Positions 33,884 through 45,391 of a DNA stretch of 64,000 nucleotides are shown here, one piece after another. Numbering within the stretch: the first letter of the stretch is position 1; each line of letters opens with the position of its first letter. Position numbers and translations under genes: made by a program. Source of the DNA: Tanypteryx hageni. Its lineage: Eukaryota > Arthropoda > Insecta > Odonata > Petaluridae. A model generated the notes under the pieces. It did not search any database. It was given only the letters and a program-made list of their open reading frames with translations, and was not told where the DNA came from. The stretch covers positions 71,845,533 to 71,909,532 of the forward strand of contig CM054120.1 in assembly GCA_028673005.1 (NCBI GenBank). Reading direction: 5' to 3'.

Positions 33884-35100
33884 AAATGTCAAAAGTGTCA
33901 ACACCTCCCTTTGCGACATTGTAGAACTTGATCACCTCTGGAATTGTTGGTTCATCAGACAAATTTTCTCTCATGTATTGTAGACTACAGCAGGACTTAT
34001 TTACCACGTTTTGGACAGAAAGATGTGAAGTGCATCTTATCATATGAGTTGAATAAGAACATGGATGTATTTACTTTGTACCCTTTTGTTTGGAGCATTG
34101 CAATTGGGATTTCCCTCTTGTTTTTGCACATTGTTTTTGCACATTGTTTTTACACATTGTTTTTACACATTGTTTTTACACATTGTTTTTACACATTGTT
34201 TTTACACATTGTTTTTACACATTGTTTTACCATGGTGACCTTCTTTTCTAGCATTGCCTTTAGCAATGGCACAGAAGTAAACCAATTTTCCACTGTGATA
34301 TTTTGTTTTTATCCATGATTACACTTTGTCAGTTCCATTACAAGATAATCTGCGAGTGGCATGTCACCATTGGCAGTTTGTGCAGATAGATATTGCAGTC
34401 CTGTCACAAAATAAAAGGTGTGAGAATCACAACATCACAATTTTGATGCCATATTTTTCAGGCTTGTTAGGTATAAACATGCAAAATGGTCACCTTCCTT
34501 TGAAACCGAGAAGCTGCTCATCTATTGTGCAGTCTACTGAGGGAGTGTAATAAGCATCCCAGTTCTTTACAAACAGGGCCCACAAGTTATAAATGGGAGC
34601 AAAGTTGTCTTCTCTGTCTCGTAATAACTTATCATTATACCGAAGGCACTGTATTAGAATTCTGTACATTGAATGAGGCCTGATTGCTCTGTATGTTACT
34701 GATTCTGATTTGTCTTCCCATAATCTTGTAGCTTGTATATGGTTGTCTTTCTTGGCTGTGCATATATATAAAATACCTATCAAAGCTCTTATTTCTTCCA
34801 TGTTTGTAGGCTTACACCACGTTGCATTACTTGAGTACTTGACCTTTTGCCTCTTTTTCTTGATTTGTAAAAATGCAAATGTCAGATAACATTTCTTCAG
34901 TAAAATATAATTCCCATAATTCACCTGGGGAAGTTGTTTGTTTAGCTTTCCTTAAGGGCCTGGTAAGGATCGAATTATATTTCTTTGTTTAATTGTGTCT
35001 TTTGGTGGTTCTTAAGATTTAATTTGGTGGCGAACATCTCAGGGCACAGATCACATGAAACTAGCTTTTTCTTTGAGTGTGATGCAATATGACGAACCAA
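33884..35100 (-). pseudogene. piggyBac-like transposase fragment in L1
   Basis: Reverse-oriented DDE_Tnp_1_7 transposase. The best frame (34490-34924) reads NMEEIRALIGILYI, RPHSMYRILIQCLRYND, DNFAPIYNLWALFVKNWDAY and TIDEQLLGFKGR, where the Asp is the first catalytic acid. Downstream, with frame changes, come NITVENWFTSVPLL (the second catalytic position is Glu instead of Asp), KNKREIP, NSYDKMHFTSFCPKRGK and YNVAKGGVDTFD with the third Asp. The coding region is interrupted by the 13-bp minisatellite just before KNKREIP. It joins LINE sequence at both ends (about 33884 and 35100), with no terminal repeats seen. Confidence 0.9.
34118..34221. repeat. 13-bp minisatellite inside piggyBac fragment, 8 copies (L1)
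   Basis: Unit TTGTTTTTACACA, the first two copies TTGTTTTTGCACA. It lies within the transposase codons for the segment before KNKREIP. Copy numbers differ among long units: 8, 10, 8, 8. The plus-strand frames reading FLHIVFTHCFYTL are translations of this repeat and not a membrane protein. Confidence 0.95.
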
Positions 35101-35102
35101 TT

Positions 35103-35585
35103 CCACAGCCAGTTTTAACACTAGGTGGCAATAGATTTTAGTTTGTCGATACAATCTGTTTTTTAGGCATGATTTTAGACAGAAGACTAAATTGGCAGTG
35201 CCGCATCAATGTTTTAAAAGATATGTGCTACGAATTTTATATATTCTATGGTTTTTAACCAATTAATCGTGGGGTGCCAATCGTTCATCAATGCTCACCC
35301 TTTACAGGGCATTGGTAAGATCGAGAATAGATTATGGGTCTTTTGTGCACTGCTTGACCCATTACATACTTGTGCCCACTGACTTCTATGCACAACTCTG
35401 GTCTTAGGCTAGCCACTGGTGCTTTCCAAACCAGCTCTGTTCCCAGTATTTACTGCGAAGCAGGAGAACCATCCATAGAGATCCGTAGAACATTTTAAAT
35501 GTGTACATACATTTAAAAAATGTTAGCATTGAAGACCCACCCATGTTTTAAAACTATTTTTAACCCACATTTTATAGAAGTTTTT
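35103..35585 (+). pseudogene. LINE tail fragment in L1 (after the RT catalytic box)
   Basis: Reads FVDTICFLGMILDRRLNWQC, then with stops NSGLRLATGAFQTSSVPSIY, CEAGEPSIEIRR and THPCFKTIFNPHFIEVFN. These align block by block with the post-palm thumb and connection region of the LINE at 31640-32090. In LINE order it starts where the LINE piece of the short units ends, so the two unit types retain complementary parts. Confidence 0.85.
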
Positions 35586-35589
35586 AATA

Positions 35590-35684
35590 TGACCAAAAGC
35601 AGGCATGCTTGGGTTCTTTTCCACTTCTTGAATGATTTTCACTTTTTCCGTAATTGTCAGCTTCTTCCTTTTACTAGTAGCCAT
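35590..35684 (-). pseudogene. pogo/Tigger transposase N-terminus in L1
   Basis: ATG at 35684 opens MATSKRKKLTITEKVKIIQE followed by VEKNPSMP, the CENP-B/psq helix-turn-helix start of Tigger-type transposases. Homology ends after about 30 residues at the junction with LINE tail sequence. The upstream 430 bp (35685-36112) may be its leader or terminal repeat region, but I could not confirm an inverted end. Confidence 0.75.
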
Positions 35685-36112
35685 TATTAAGGAATAAAAA
35701 TAGTAGAAAGAATTTTTTCCATAATTGCTTCAGGTTTACACAGTGATCGCCGAACAGGCAGGCAGCACAACGAAGAGTTGAACTGCTAGATAAGGTAGAC
35801 GGAGAGGGGACAGGCATTACGTCATCGGGATCGGAGTAATCAGCTGACATGTCTCACAAGGGAAGCCCCCAAGGTGTGACACTCGTATCGGAATTCGACT
35901 TTGCAGAATGAAATTATATGCAAAATAACGAACTCCTATTTCTACCTAGGTGCCAACTCGACGTCGTTTACGAGAAAATGTCCTTTGAAAATTGCAATCC
36001 GAGAGTCATCGAGATAAGAACGTTAAAACTTTTTCATGAGCAAAAAGAAATCAGAAAAGAAGCATATTGTACGTAAAAATTATGATATATGCTCAAAACA
36101 TTGTGAATGGCT

Positions 36113-36273
36113 AATTATTTCTATTAAACGAGGGGACCACGAATTTAAAAAAAAATCCATATAGCTCTACTAATTTTGATGGTAAGGCAGGAATGCTAGC
36201 TTATTCAGAATACCCAAACAAACATAATACGCCTATTGAAATACATATTGATCAAGATGAATTATTGTATTTA
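36113..36273 (+). pseudogene. MMP catalytic-domain piece in L1
   Basis: Last 160 bp of the MMP segment shared with the short units: ISIKRGDHE, then after a slip in an A-run NPYSSTNFDGKAGMLAYSEY and TPIEIHIDQDELLY. It corresponds to the structural zinc and calcium part of the matrixin catalytic domain. The propeptide is absent in long units. Confidence 0.75.
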
Positions 36274-36911
36274 AAGATATGTAAACTCTACCGGGTCCCA
36301 CGCAGCAGGAAAATGGAACGGAGTCAATGAACGCCGGTAATCTTCCAAAAAGGCTTTATTTCCACTCATGATCTAATCTCTTCCCCATGACTTCCACCCA
36401 TCCTCTACACACAACATTATGTCTTTAATCCCGCATTTCCACTGCCCCTCGCAAAGTACCTCTTGCACAGTACCTCTCGCCATTCTTTGCCATCATCACA
36501 TGACCAGCCCTTACCATTGGCTTCCTCGAGTGGCTTCATTGGCATGGCTCCAGCAGAAATTCCCACACTTGCGGCTCCATTGTTAACCGATACGAGGCAG
36601 GAAGTACCATGTAGCCAAGATTACATAATGCAGCCAAAGGCAGGTGGCCAGCTAGCAGAAAGTGCTGCCTCCACTACACGAAAATTACAAACCGAAATTG
36701 TAAATGCAATTTATTGAATTCAAGTCTAACTGAAGGTAATATATATAACGGAAGAGATTTTAGTACTCATCACTGTGATGTATTGTGTACACAGTTCCTC
36801 CTCTAATTTTATAGGACGATGAATGGGCTAGAACGAATAAACAAAGCATGAGTAACACATTAGGAGCTGTACATGAAAGTAAACTAATATATAACTTAAA
36901 AAAGAATATTA

Positions 36912-37711
36912 TCCTCCATTAACCACAGGACTCCAGTTGCACAGGTCTGGAATAGGGTTAATAAGATCTCAGGCAAATAATACTCTACAAGCATGCCAAG
37001 TCTAGCGATTGGAAGCCAACTTATAACATCTTCTGTTGCCATTGGCGAAGTATTAGGCCTCCATTATGCCAAGGTTAGCAGCACGGCCGAGCATGATCCT
37101 TCTTTCATTCGAATCAAAGAGAGAATGGAAAGAACTGTACTAAACCTTGGCAAAGTCAGCAGTCCAGCATCCTACAATGAACCTTTTTCACAGTGGGAGT
37201 TGAAGTCGGTGATTGGGGATGTTAAGGAATTTTGTCCTGGCTTGGACAGTATCCATAATGCCTTCCTCAAACTTCTGCCCATAGGTGCCGAACAGGACAT
37301 ACTGAAAACCCTCAATCAACTTCGGGCTGTGGGAGCTTTCCCTGAATCATTGCGGGAATCGGCAATTGTCCCTATCCCGAAATAGGGAAAGGACAAGAGC
37401 CAGCCATCCAGCTATACCGCAATCTCCTTGAGCAGCTGCCTGTGCAAACTGATGGAGATAATGGTCAACGGATGTCTAGTTTGGTGCTTTGTCAGCAGCA
37501 ACCTTATCTCAAATGTCCAGTGTGGTTTATGACGTAGCAGGTCTACAGTGAACCTTTCTTACAGTGGGAGTTGAAGTCAGTGATTGGGGACGTTAAGGAT
37601 TCTTGTCCTGGCTTGAACAGTATCCGTAATGCCTTCCTCAAACATCGGCCCATAGATGCCGGACAGGACCTACTGAACACCCTCAATCGACTTTGTGCTG
37701 AGGGAGCTCTC
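36912..37711 (+). pseudogene. LINE RT fragment in L2
   Basis: Same segment as in L1. The 130-codon frame 36993-37385 (IGSQLITSS to SAIVPIPK) is open here because differences near NQLRAVGAFPESLRES keep the frame that L1 lost. Confidence 0.85.
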
Positions 37712-38955
37712 AAATGTCAAAAGTGTCAACACCTCCCTTTGCGACATTGTAGAACTTGATCACCTCTGGAATTGTTGGTTCATCAGACAAATTTTCTCTC
37801 ATGTATTGTAGACTACAGCAGGACTTATTTACCACGTTTTGGACAGAAAGATGTGAAGTGCATCTTATCATATGAGTTGAATAAGAACATGGATGTATTT
37901 ACTTTGTACCCTTTTGTTTGGAGCATTGCAATTGGGATTTCCCTCTTGTTTTTGCACATTGTTTTTGCACATTGTTTTTACACATTGTTTTTACACATTG
38001 TTTTTACACATTGTTTTTACACATTGTTTTTACACATTGTTTTTACACATTGTTTTTACACATTGTTTTTACACATTGTTTTACCATGGTGACCTTCTTT
38101 TCTAGCATTGCCTTTAGCAATGGCACAGAAGTAAACCAATTTTCCACTGTGATATTTTGTTTTTTATCCATGATTACACTTTGTCAGTTCCATTACAAGA
38201 TAATCTGCGAGTGGCATGTCACCATTGGCAGTTTGTGCAGATAGATATTGCAGTCCTGTCACAAAATAAAAGGTGTGAGAATCACAACATCACAATTTTG
38301 ATGCCATATTTTTCAGGCTTGTTAGGTATAAACATGCAAAATGGTCACATTCCTTTGAAACCGAGAAGCTGCTCATCTATTTTGCAGTCTACTGAGGGAG
38401 TGTAATAAGCATCCCAGTTCTTTACAAACAGGGCCCACAAGTTATAAATGGGAGCAAAGTTGTCTTCTCTGTCTCGTAATAACTTATCATTATACCGAAG
38501 GCACTGTATTAGAATTCTGTACATTGAATGAGGCCTGATTGCTCTGTATGTTACTGATTCTGATTTGTCTTCCCATAATCTTGTAGCTTGTATATGGTTG
38601 TCTTTCTTGGCTGTGCATATATATAAAATACCTATCAAAGCTCTTATTTCTTCCATGTTTGTAGGCTTACACCACGTTGCATTACTTGAGTACTTGACCT
38701 TTTGCCTCTTTTTCTTGATTTGTAAAAATGCAAATGTCAGATAACATTTCTTCAGTAAAATATAATTCCCATAATTCACCTGGGGAAGTTGTTTGTTTAG
38801 CTTTCCTTAAGGGCCTGGTAAGGATCGAATTATATTTCTTTGTTTAATTGTGTCTTTTGGTGGTTCTTAAGATTTAATTTGGTGGCGAACATCTCAGGGC
38901 ACAGATCACATGAAACTAGCTTTTTCTTTGAGTGTGATGCAATATGACGAACCAA
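37712..38955 (-). pseudogene. piggyBac-like fragment in L2
   Basis: Frame 38345-38779 as in L1 but with KIDEQLLGFKGM in place of TIDEQLLGFKGR, so two residues beside the first catalytic Asp differ. Ten 13-bp minisatellite units lie at 37946-38075. Confidence 0.9.
37946..38075. repeat. 13-bp minisatellite, 10 copies (L2)
   Basis: Two units with GCACA followed by eight with ACACA. Two more copies than in the other long units, so the number varies. Confidence 0.95.
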
Positions 38956-40765
38956 TTCCACAGCCAGTTTTAACACTAGGTGGCAATAGATTTTAGTTTG
39001 TCGATACAATCTGTTTTTTAGGCATGATTTTAGACAGAAGACTAAATTGGCAGTGCCGCATCAATGTTTTAAAAGATATGTGCTACGAATTTTATATATT
39101 CTATGGTTTTTAACCAATTAATCGTGGGGTGCCAATCGTTCATCAATGCTCACCCTTTACAGGGCATTGGTAAGATCGAGAATAGATTATGGGTCTTTTG
39201 TGCACTGCTTGACCCATTACATACTTGTGCCCACTGACTTCTATGCACAACTCTGGTCTTAGGCTAGCCACTGGTGCTTTCCAAACCAGCTCTGTTCCCA
39301 GTATTTACTGCGAAGCAGGAGAACCATCCATAGAGATCCGTAGAACATTTTAAATGTGTACATACATTTAAAAAATGTTAGCATTGAAGACCCACCCATG
39401 TTTTAAAACTATTTTTAACCCACATTTTATAGAAGTTTTTAATATGACCAAAAGCAGGCATGCTTGGGTTCTTTTCCACTTCTTGAATGATTTTCACTTT
39501 TTCCGTAATTGTCAGCTTCTTCCTTTTACTAGTAGCCATTATTAAGGAATAAAAATAGTAGAAAGAATTTTTTCCATAATTGCTTCAGGTTTACACAGTG
39601 ATCGCCGAACAGGCAGGCAGCACAACGAAGAGTTGAACTGCTAGATAAGGTAGACGGAGAGGGGACAGGCATTACGTCATCGGGATCGGAGTAATCAGCT
39701 GACATGTCTCACAAGGGAAGCTCCCAAGGTGTGACACTTGTATCGGAATTCGACTTTGCAGAATGAAATTATATGCAAAATAACGAACTCCTATTTCTAC
39801 CTAGGTGCCAACTCGACGTCGTTTACGAGAAAATGTCCTTTGAAAATTGCAATCCGAGAGTCATCGAGATAAGAACGTTAAAACTTTTTCATGAGCAAAA
39901 AGAAATCAGAAAAGAAGCATATTGTATGTAAAAATTATGATATATGCTCAAAACATTGTGAATGGCTAATTATTTCTATTAAACGAGGGGACCACGAATT
40001 AAAAAAAAAATCCATATAGCTCTACTAATTTTGATGGTAAGGCAGGAATGCTAGCTTATTCAGAATACCCAAACAAACATAATACGCCTATTGAAATACA
40101 TATTGATCAAGATGAATTATTGTATTTAAAGATATGTAAACTCTACCGGGTCCCACGCAGCAGGAAAATGGAACGGAGTCAATGAACGCCGGTAATCTTC
40201 CAAAAAGGCTTTATTTCCACTCATGATCTAATCTCTTCCCCATGACTTCCACCCATCCTCTACACACAACATTATGTCTTTAATCCCGCATTTCCACTGC
40301 CCCTCGCAAAGTACCTCTTGCACAGTACCTCTCGCCATTCTTTGCCATCATCACATGACCAGCCCTTACCATTGGCTTCCTCGAGTGGCTTCATTGGCAT
40401 GGCTCCAGCAGAAATTCCCACACTTGCGGCTCCATTGTTAACCGATACGAGGCAGGAAGTACCATGTAGCCAAGATTACATAATGCAGCCAAAGGCAGGT
40501 GGCCAGCTAGCAGAAAGTGCTGCCTCCACTACAAGAAAATTACAAACCGAAATTGTAAATGCAATTTATTGAATTCAAGTCTAACTGAAGTTAACATATA
40601 TAACGGAAGAGATTTTAGTACTCATCACTGTGATGTATTGTGTACACAGTTCCTCCTCTAATTTTATAGGACGATGAATGGGCTAGAACGAATAAACAAA
40701 GCATGAGTAACACATTAGGAGCTGTACATGAAAGTAAACTAATATATAACTTAAAAAAGAATATT

Positions 40766-41566
40766 ATCCTCCATTAACCACAGGACTCCAGTTGCACAGG
40801 TCTGGAATAGGGTTAATAAGATCTCAGGCAAATACTACTCTACAAGCATGCCAAGTCTAGCGATTGGAAGCCAACTTATAACATCTTCTGTTGCCATTGG
40901 CGAAGCATTAGGCCTCCATTATGCCAAGGTTAGCAGCACGGCCGAGCACGATCCTTCTTTTAATCGAATCAAAGAGAGAATGGAAAGAACTGTACTAAAC
41001 CTTGGCAAAGTCAGCAGTCCAGCATCCTACAATGAACCTTTTTCACAGTGGGAGTTGAAGTCGGTGATTGGGGATGTTAAGGAATTTTGTCCTGGCTTGG
41101 ACAGTATCCATAATGCCTTCCTCAAACTTCTGCCCATAGGTGCCGAACAGGACATACTGAAAACCCTCAATCAACTTCGGGCTGTGGGAGCTTTCCCTGA
41201 ATCATTGCGGGAATCGGCAATTGTCCCTATCCCGAAATAGGGAAAGGACAAGAGCCAGCCATCCAGCTATACCGCAATCTCCTTGAGCAGCTGCCTGTGC
41301 AAACTGATGGAGATAATGGTCAACGGACGTCTAGTTTGGTGCTTTGTCAGCAGCAACCTTATCTCAAATGTCCAGTGTGGTTTATGATGTAGCAGGTCTA
41401 CAGTGAACCTTTCTTACAGTGGGAGTTGAAGTCAGTGATTGGGGACGTTAAGGATTCTTGTCCTGGCTTGAACAGTATCCGTAATGCCTTCCTCAAACAT
41501 CGGCCCATAGATGCCGGACAGGACCTACTGAACACCCTCAATCAACTTTGGGCAGAGGGAGCTCTC
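40766..41566 (+). pseudogene. LINE RT fragment in L3
   Basis: As in L2; frame 40848-41240 open. TGATGTAGCAGG replaces TGACGTAGCAGG at the end of the segment, a change shared with L4. Confidence 0.85.
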
Positions 41567-42783
41567 AAATGTCAAAAGTGTCAACACCTCCCTTTGCGAC
41601 ATTGTAGAACTTGATCACCTCTGGAATTGTTGGTTCATCAGACAAATTTTCTCTCATGTATTGTAGACTACAGCAGGACTTATTTACCACGTTTTGGACA
41701 GAAAGATGTGAAGTGCATCTTATCATATGAGTTGAATAAGAACATGGATGTATTTACTTTGTACCCTTTTGTTTGGAGCATTGCAATTGGGATTTCCCTC
41801 TTGTTTTTGCACATTGTTTTTGCACATTGTTTTTACACATTGTTTTTACACATTGTTTTTACACATTGTTTTTACACATTGTTTTTACACATTGTTTTTA
41901 CACATTGTTTTACCATGGTGACCTTCTTTTCTAGCATTGCCTTTAGCAATGGCACAGAAGTAAACCAATTTTCCACTGTGATATTTTGTTTTTATCCATG
42001 ATTACACTTTGTCAGTTCCATTACAAGATAATCTGCGAGTGGCATGTCACCATTGGCAGTTTGTGCAGATAGATATTGCAGTCCTGTCACAAAATAAAAG
42101 GTGTGAGAATCACAACATCACAATTTTGATGCCATATTTTTCAGGCTTGTTAGGTATAAACATGCAAAATGGTCACCTTCCTTTGAAACCGAGAAGCTGC
42201 TCATCTATTGTGCAGTCTACTGAGGGAGTGTAATAAGCATCCCAGTTCTTTACAAACAGGGCCCACAAGTTATAAATGGGAGCAAAGTTGTCTTCTCTGT
42301 CTCGTAATAACTTATCATTATACCGAAGGCACTGTATTAGAATTCTGTACATTGAATGAGGCCTGATTGCTCTGTATGTTACTGATTCTGATTTGTCTTC
42401 CCATAATCTTGTAGCTTGTATATGGTTGTCTTTCTTGGCTGTGCATATATATAAAATACCTATCAAAGCTCTTATTTCTTCCATGTTTGTAGGCTTACAC
42501 CACGTTGCATTACTTGAGTACTTGACCTTTTGCCTCTTTTTCTTGATTTGTAAAAATGCAAATGTCAGATAACATTTCTTCAGTAAAATATAATTCCCAT
42601 AATTCACCTGGGGAAGTTGTTTGTTTAGCTTTCCTTAAGGGCCTGGTAAGGATCGAATTATATTTCTTTGTTTAATTGTGTCTTTTGGTGGTTCTTAAGA
42701 TTTAATTTGGTGGCGAACATCTCAGGGCACAGATCACATGAAACTAGCTTTTTCTTTGAGTGTGATGCAATATGACGAACCAA
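41567..42783 (-). pseudogene. piggyBac-like fragment in L3
   Basis: The 144-residue frame at 42173-42607 is identical in translation to that of L1, pointing to recent duplication or conversion. Confidence 0.9.
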
Positions 42784-43718
42784 TTCCACAGCCAGTTTTA
42801 ACACTAGGTGGCAATAGATTTTAGTTTGTCGATACAATCTGTTTTTTAGGCATGATTTTAGACAGAAGACTAAATTGGCAGTGCCGCATCAATGTTTTAA
42901 AAGATATGTGCTACGAATTTTATATATTCTATGGTTTTTAACCAATTAATCGTGGGGTGCCAATCGTTCATCAATGCTCACCCTTTACAGGGCATTGGTA
43001 AGATCGAGAATAGATTATGGGTCTTTTGTGCACTGCTTGACCCATTACATACTTGTGCCCACTGACTTCTATGCACAACTCTGGTCTTAGGCTAGCCACT
43101 GGTGCTTTCCAAACCAGCTCTGTTCCCAGTATTTACTGCGAAGCAGGAGAACCATCCATAGAGATCCGTAGAACATTTTAAATGTGTACATACATTTAAA
43201 AAATGTTAGCATTGAAGACCCACCCATGTTTTAAAACTATTTTTAACCCACATTTTATAGAAGTTTTTAATATGACCAAAAGCAGGCATGCTTGGGTTCT
43301 TTTCCACTTCTTGAATGATTTTCACTTTTTCCGTAATTGTCAGCTTCTTCCTTTTACTAGTAGCCATTATTAAGGAATAAAAATAGTAGAAAGAATTTTT
43401 TCCATAATTGCTTCAGGTTTACACAGTGATCGCCGAACAGGCAGGCAGCACAACGAAGAGTTGAACTGCTAGATAAGGTAGACGGAGAGGGGACAGGCAT
43501 TACGTCATCGGGATCGGAGTAATCAGCTGACATGTCTCACAAGGGAAGCCCCCAAGGTGTGACACTCGTATCGGAATTCGACTTTGCAGAATGAAATTAT
43601 ATGCAAAATAACGAACTCCTATTTCTACCTAGGTGCCAACTCGACGTCGTTTACGAGAAAATGTACTTTGAAAATTGCAATCCGAGAGTCATCGAGATAA
43701 GAACGATAAAACTTTTTC

Positions 43719-44051
43719 ATGAGCAAAAAGAAATCAGAAAAGAAGCATATTGTACGTAAAAATTATGATATATGCTCAAAACATTGTGAATGGCTAATTA
43801 TTTCTATTAAACGAGGGGACCACGAATTAAAAAAAAATCCATATAGCTCTACTAATTTTGATGGTAAGGCAGGAATGCTAGCTTATTCAGAATACCCAAA
43901 CAAACATAATACGCCTATTGAAATACATATTGATCAAGATGAATTATTGTATTTATATGTAAACTCTACCGAGTCCCACGCAGCAGGAAAATGGAACGGA
44001 GTCAATGAACGCGCCGGTAATCTTCCAAAAAGGCTTTATTTCCACTCATGA
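43719..44051 (+). pseudogene. MMP piece of L3, open frame reading into L4
   Basis: A 110-codon frame. Its first 35 residues (SKKKSEKKHIVRKNYD) come from the unassigned region. From IKRGDHELKKNPYSS through FDGKAGMLAYSEY to IEIHIDQDELLY it is MMP catalytic sequence, then VNSTESHAAGKWNGVNE and the next unit's module. The A-run here has the length that keeps the frame; other long units have slipped. The catalytic HExxH is absent. Confidence 0.7.
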
Positions 44052-44591
44052 TCTAATCTCTTCCCCATGACTTCCACCCATCCTCTACACACAACATTAT
44101 GTCTTTAATCCCGCATTTCCACTGCCCCTCGCAAAGTACCTCTTGCACAGTACCTCTCGCCATTCTTTGCCATCATCACATGACCAGCCCTTACCATTGG
44201 CTTCCTCGAGTGGCTTCATTGGCATGGCTCCAGCAGAAATTCCCACACTTGCGGCTCCATTGTTAACCGATACGAGGCAGGAAGTACCATGTAGCCAAGA
44301 TTACATAATGCAGCCAAAGGCAGGTGGCCAGCTAGCAGAAAGTGCTGCCTCCACTACAAGAAAATTACAAACCGAAATTGTAAATGCAATTTATTGAATT
44401 CAAGTCTAACTGAAGTTAACATATATAACGGAAGAGATTTTAGTACTCATCACTGTGATGTATTGTGTACACAGTTCCTCCTCTAATTTTATAGGACGAT
44501 GAATGGGCTAGAACGAATAAACAAAGCATGAGTAACACATTAGGAGCTGTACATGAAAGTAAACTAATATATAACTTAAAAAAGAATATTA

Positions 44592-45391
44592 TCCTCCATT
44601 AACCACAGGACTCCAGTTGCACAGGTCTGGAATAGGGTTAATAAGATCTCAGGCAAATACTACTCTACAAGCATGCCAAGTCTAGCGATTGGAAGCCAAC
44701 TTATAACATCTTCTGTTGCCATTGGCGAAGCATTAGGCCTCCATTATGCCAAGGTTAGCAGCACGGCCGAGCACGATCCTTCTTTTAATCGAATCAAAGA
44801 GAGAATGGAAAGAACTGTACTAAACCTTGGCAAAGTCAGCAGTCCAGCATCCTACAATGAACCTTTTTCACAGTGGGAGTTGAAGTCGGTGATTGGGGAT
44901 GTTAAGGAATTTTGTCCTGGCTTGGACAGTATCCATAATGCCTTCCTCAAACTTCTGCCCATAGGTGCCGAACAGGACATACTGAAAACCCTCAATCAAC
45001 TTCGGGCTGTGGGAGCTTTCCCTGAATCATTGCGGGAATCGGCAATTGTCCCTATCCCGAAATAGGGAAAGGACAAGAGCCAGCCATCCAGCTATACCGC
45101 AATCTCCTTGAGCAGCTGCCTGTGCAAACTGATGGAGATAATGGTCAACGGACGTCTAGTTTGGTGCTTTGTCAGCAGCAACCTTATCTCAAATGTCCAG
45201 TGTGGTTTATGATGTAGCAGGTCTACAGTGAACCTTTCTTACAGTGGGAGTTGAAGTCAGTGATTGGGGACGTTAAGGATTCTTGTCCTGGCTTGAACAG
45301 TATCCGTAATGCCTTCCTCAAACATCGGCCCATAGATGCCGGACAGGACCTACTGAACACCCTCAATCAACTTTGGGCAGAGGGAGCTCTC
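44592..45391 (+). pseudogene. LINE RT fragment in L4
   Basis: As in L3, frame 44673-45065 open and translation identical to L3. Confidence 0.85.

Larger units (their letters stand above)
32522..36332 (+). repeat. Macrosatellite long unit L1
   Basis: Edge unit and the most diverged long copy: it lacks an 18-bp internal duplication (AAAGTACCTCT phrase) present in L2-L4. Order: unassigned module 32522-33085; LINE 33086-33720; repeated LINE piece 33719-33883; reversed piggyBac 33884-35100; LINE tail 35103-35585; reversed pogo N-terminus 35590-35684; unassigned 35685-36112; MMP piece 36113-36273. Confidence 0.95.
36333..40187 (+). repeat. Macrosatellite long unit L2
   Basis: Longest unit, with ten minisatellite copies (37946-38075). 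Modules: unassigned 36333-36911; LINE 36912-37547; repeated LINE piece 37547-37711; piggyBac 37712-38955; LINE tail 38958-39440; pogo N-terminus 39445-39539; MMP piece 39967-40127. Carries private changes such as LNRLCAEGAL. Confidence 0.95.
40188..44012 (+). repeat. Macrosatellite long unit L3
   Basis: Modules: unassigned 40188-40765; LINE 40766-41402; repeated LINE piece 41402-41566; piggyBac 41567-42783; eight minisatellite copies 41801-41904; LINE tail 42786-43268; pogo N-terminus 43273-43367; MMP piece 43796-43955. Its MMP piece keeps one open frame through the junction into L4. Confidence 0.95.

Noticed and set aside
34118..34230. Tandem 13-bp repeats considered as a CRISPR array
   Set aside because: There are no spacers; units are directly adjacent and lie inside a transposase fragment in a eukaryotic satellite.
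37893..38105. Plus-strand frames reading FLHIVFTHCFYTL, which look like a membrane protein
   Set aside because: They are translations of the 13-bp minisatellite; the reverse strand holds the real (piggyBac) coding remnant.
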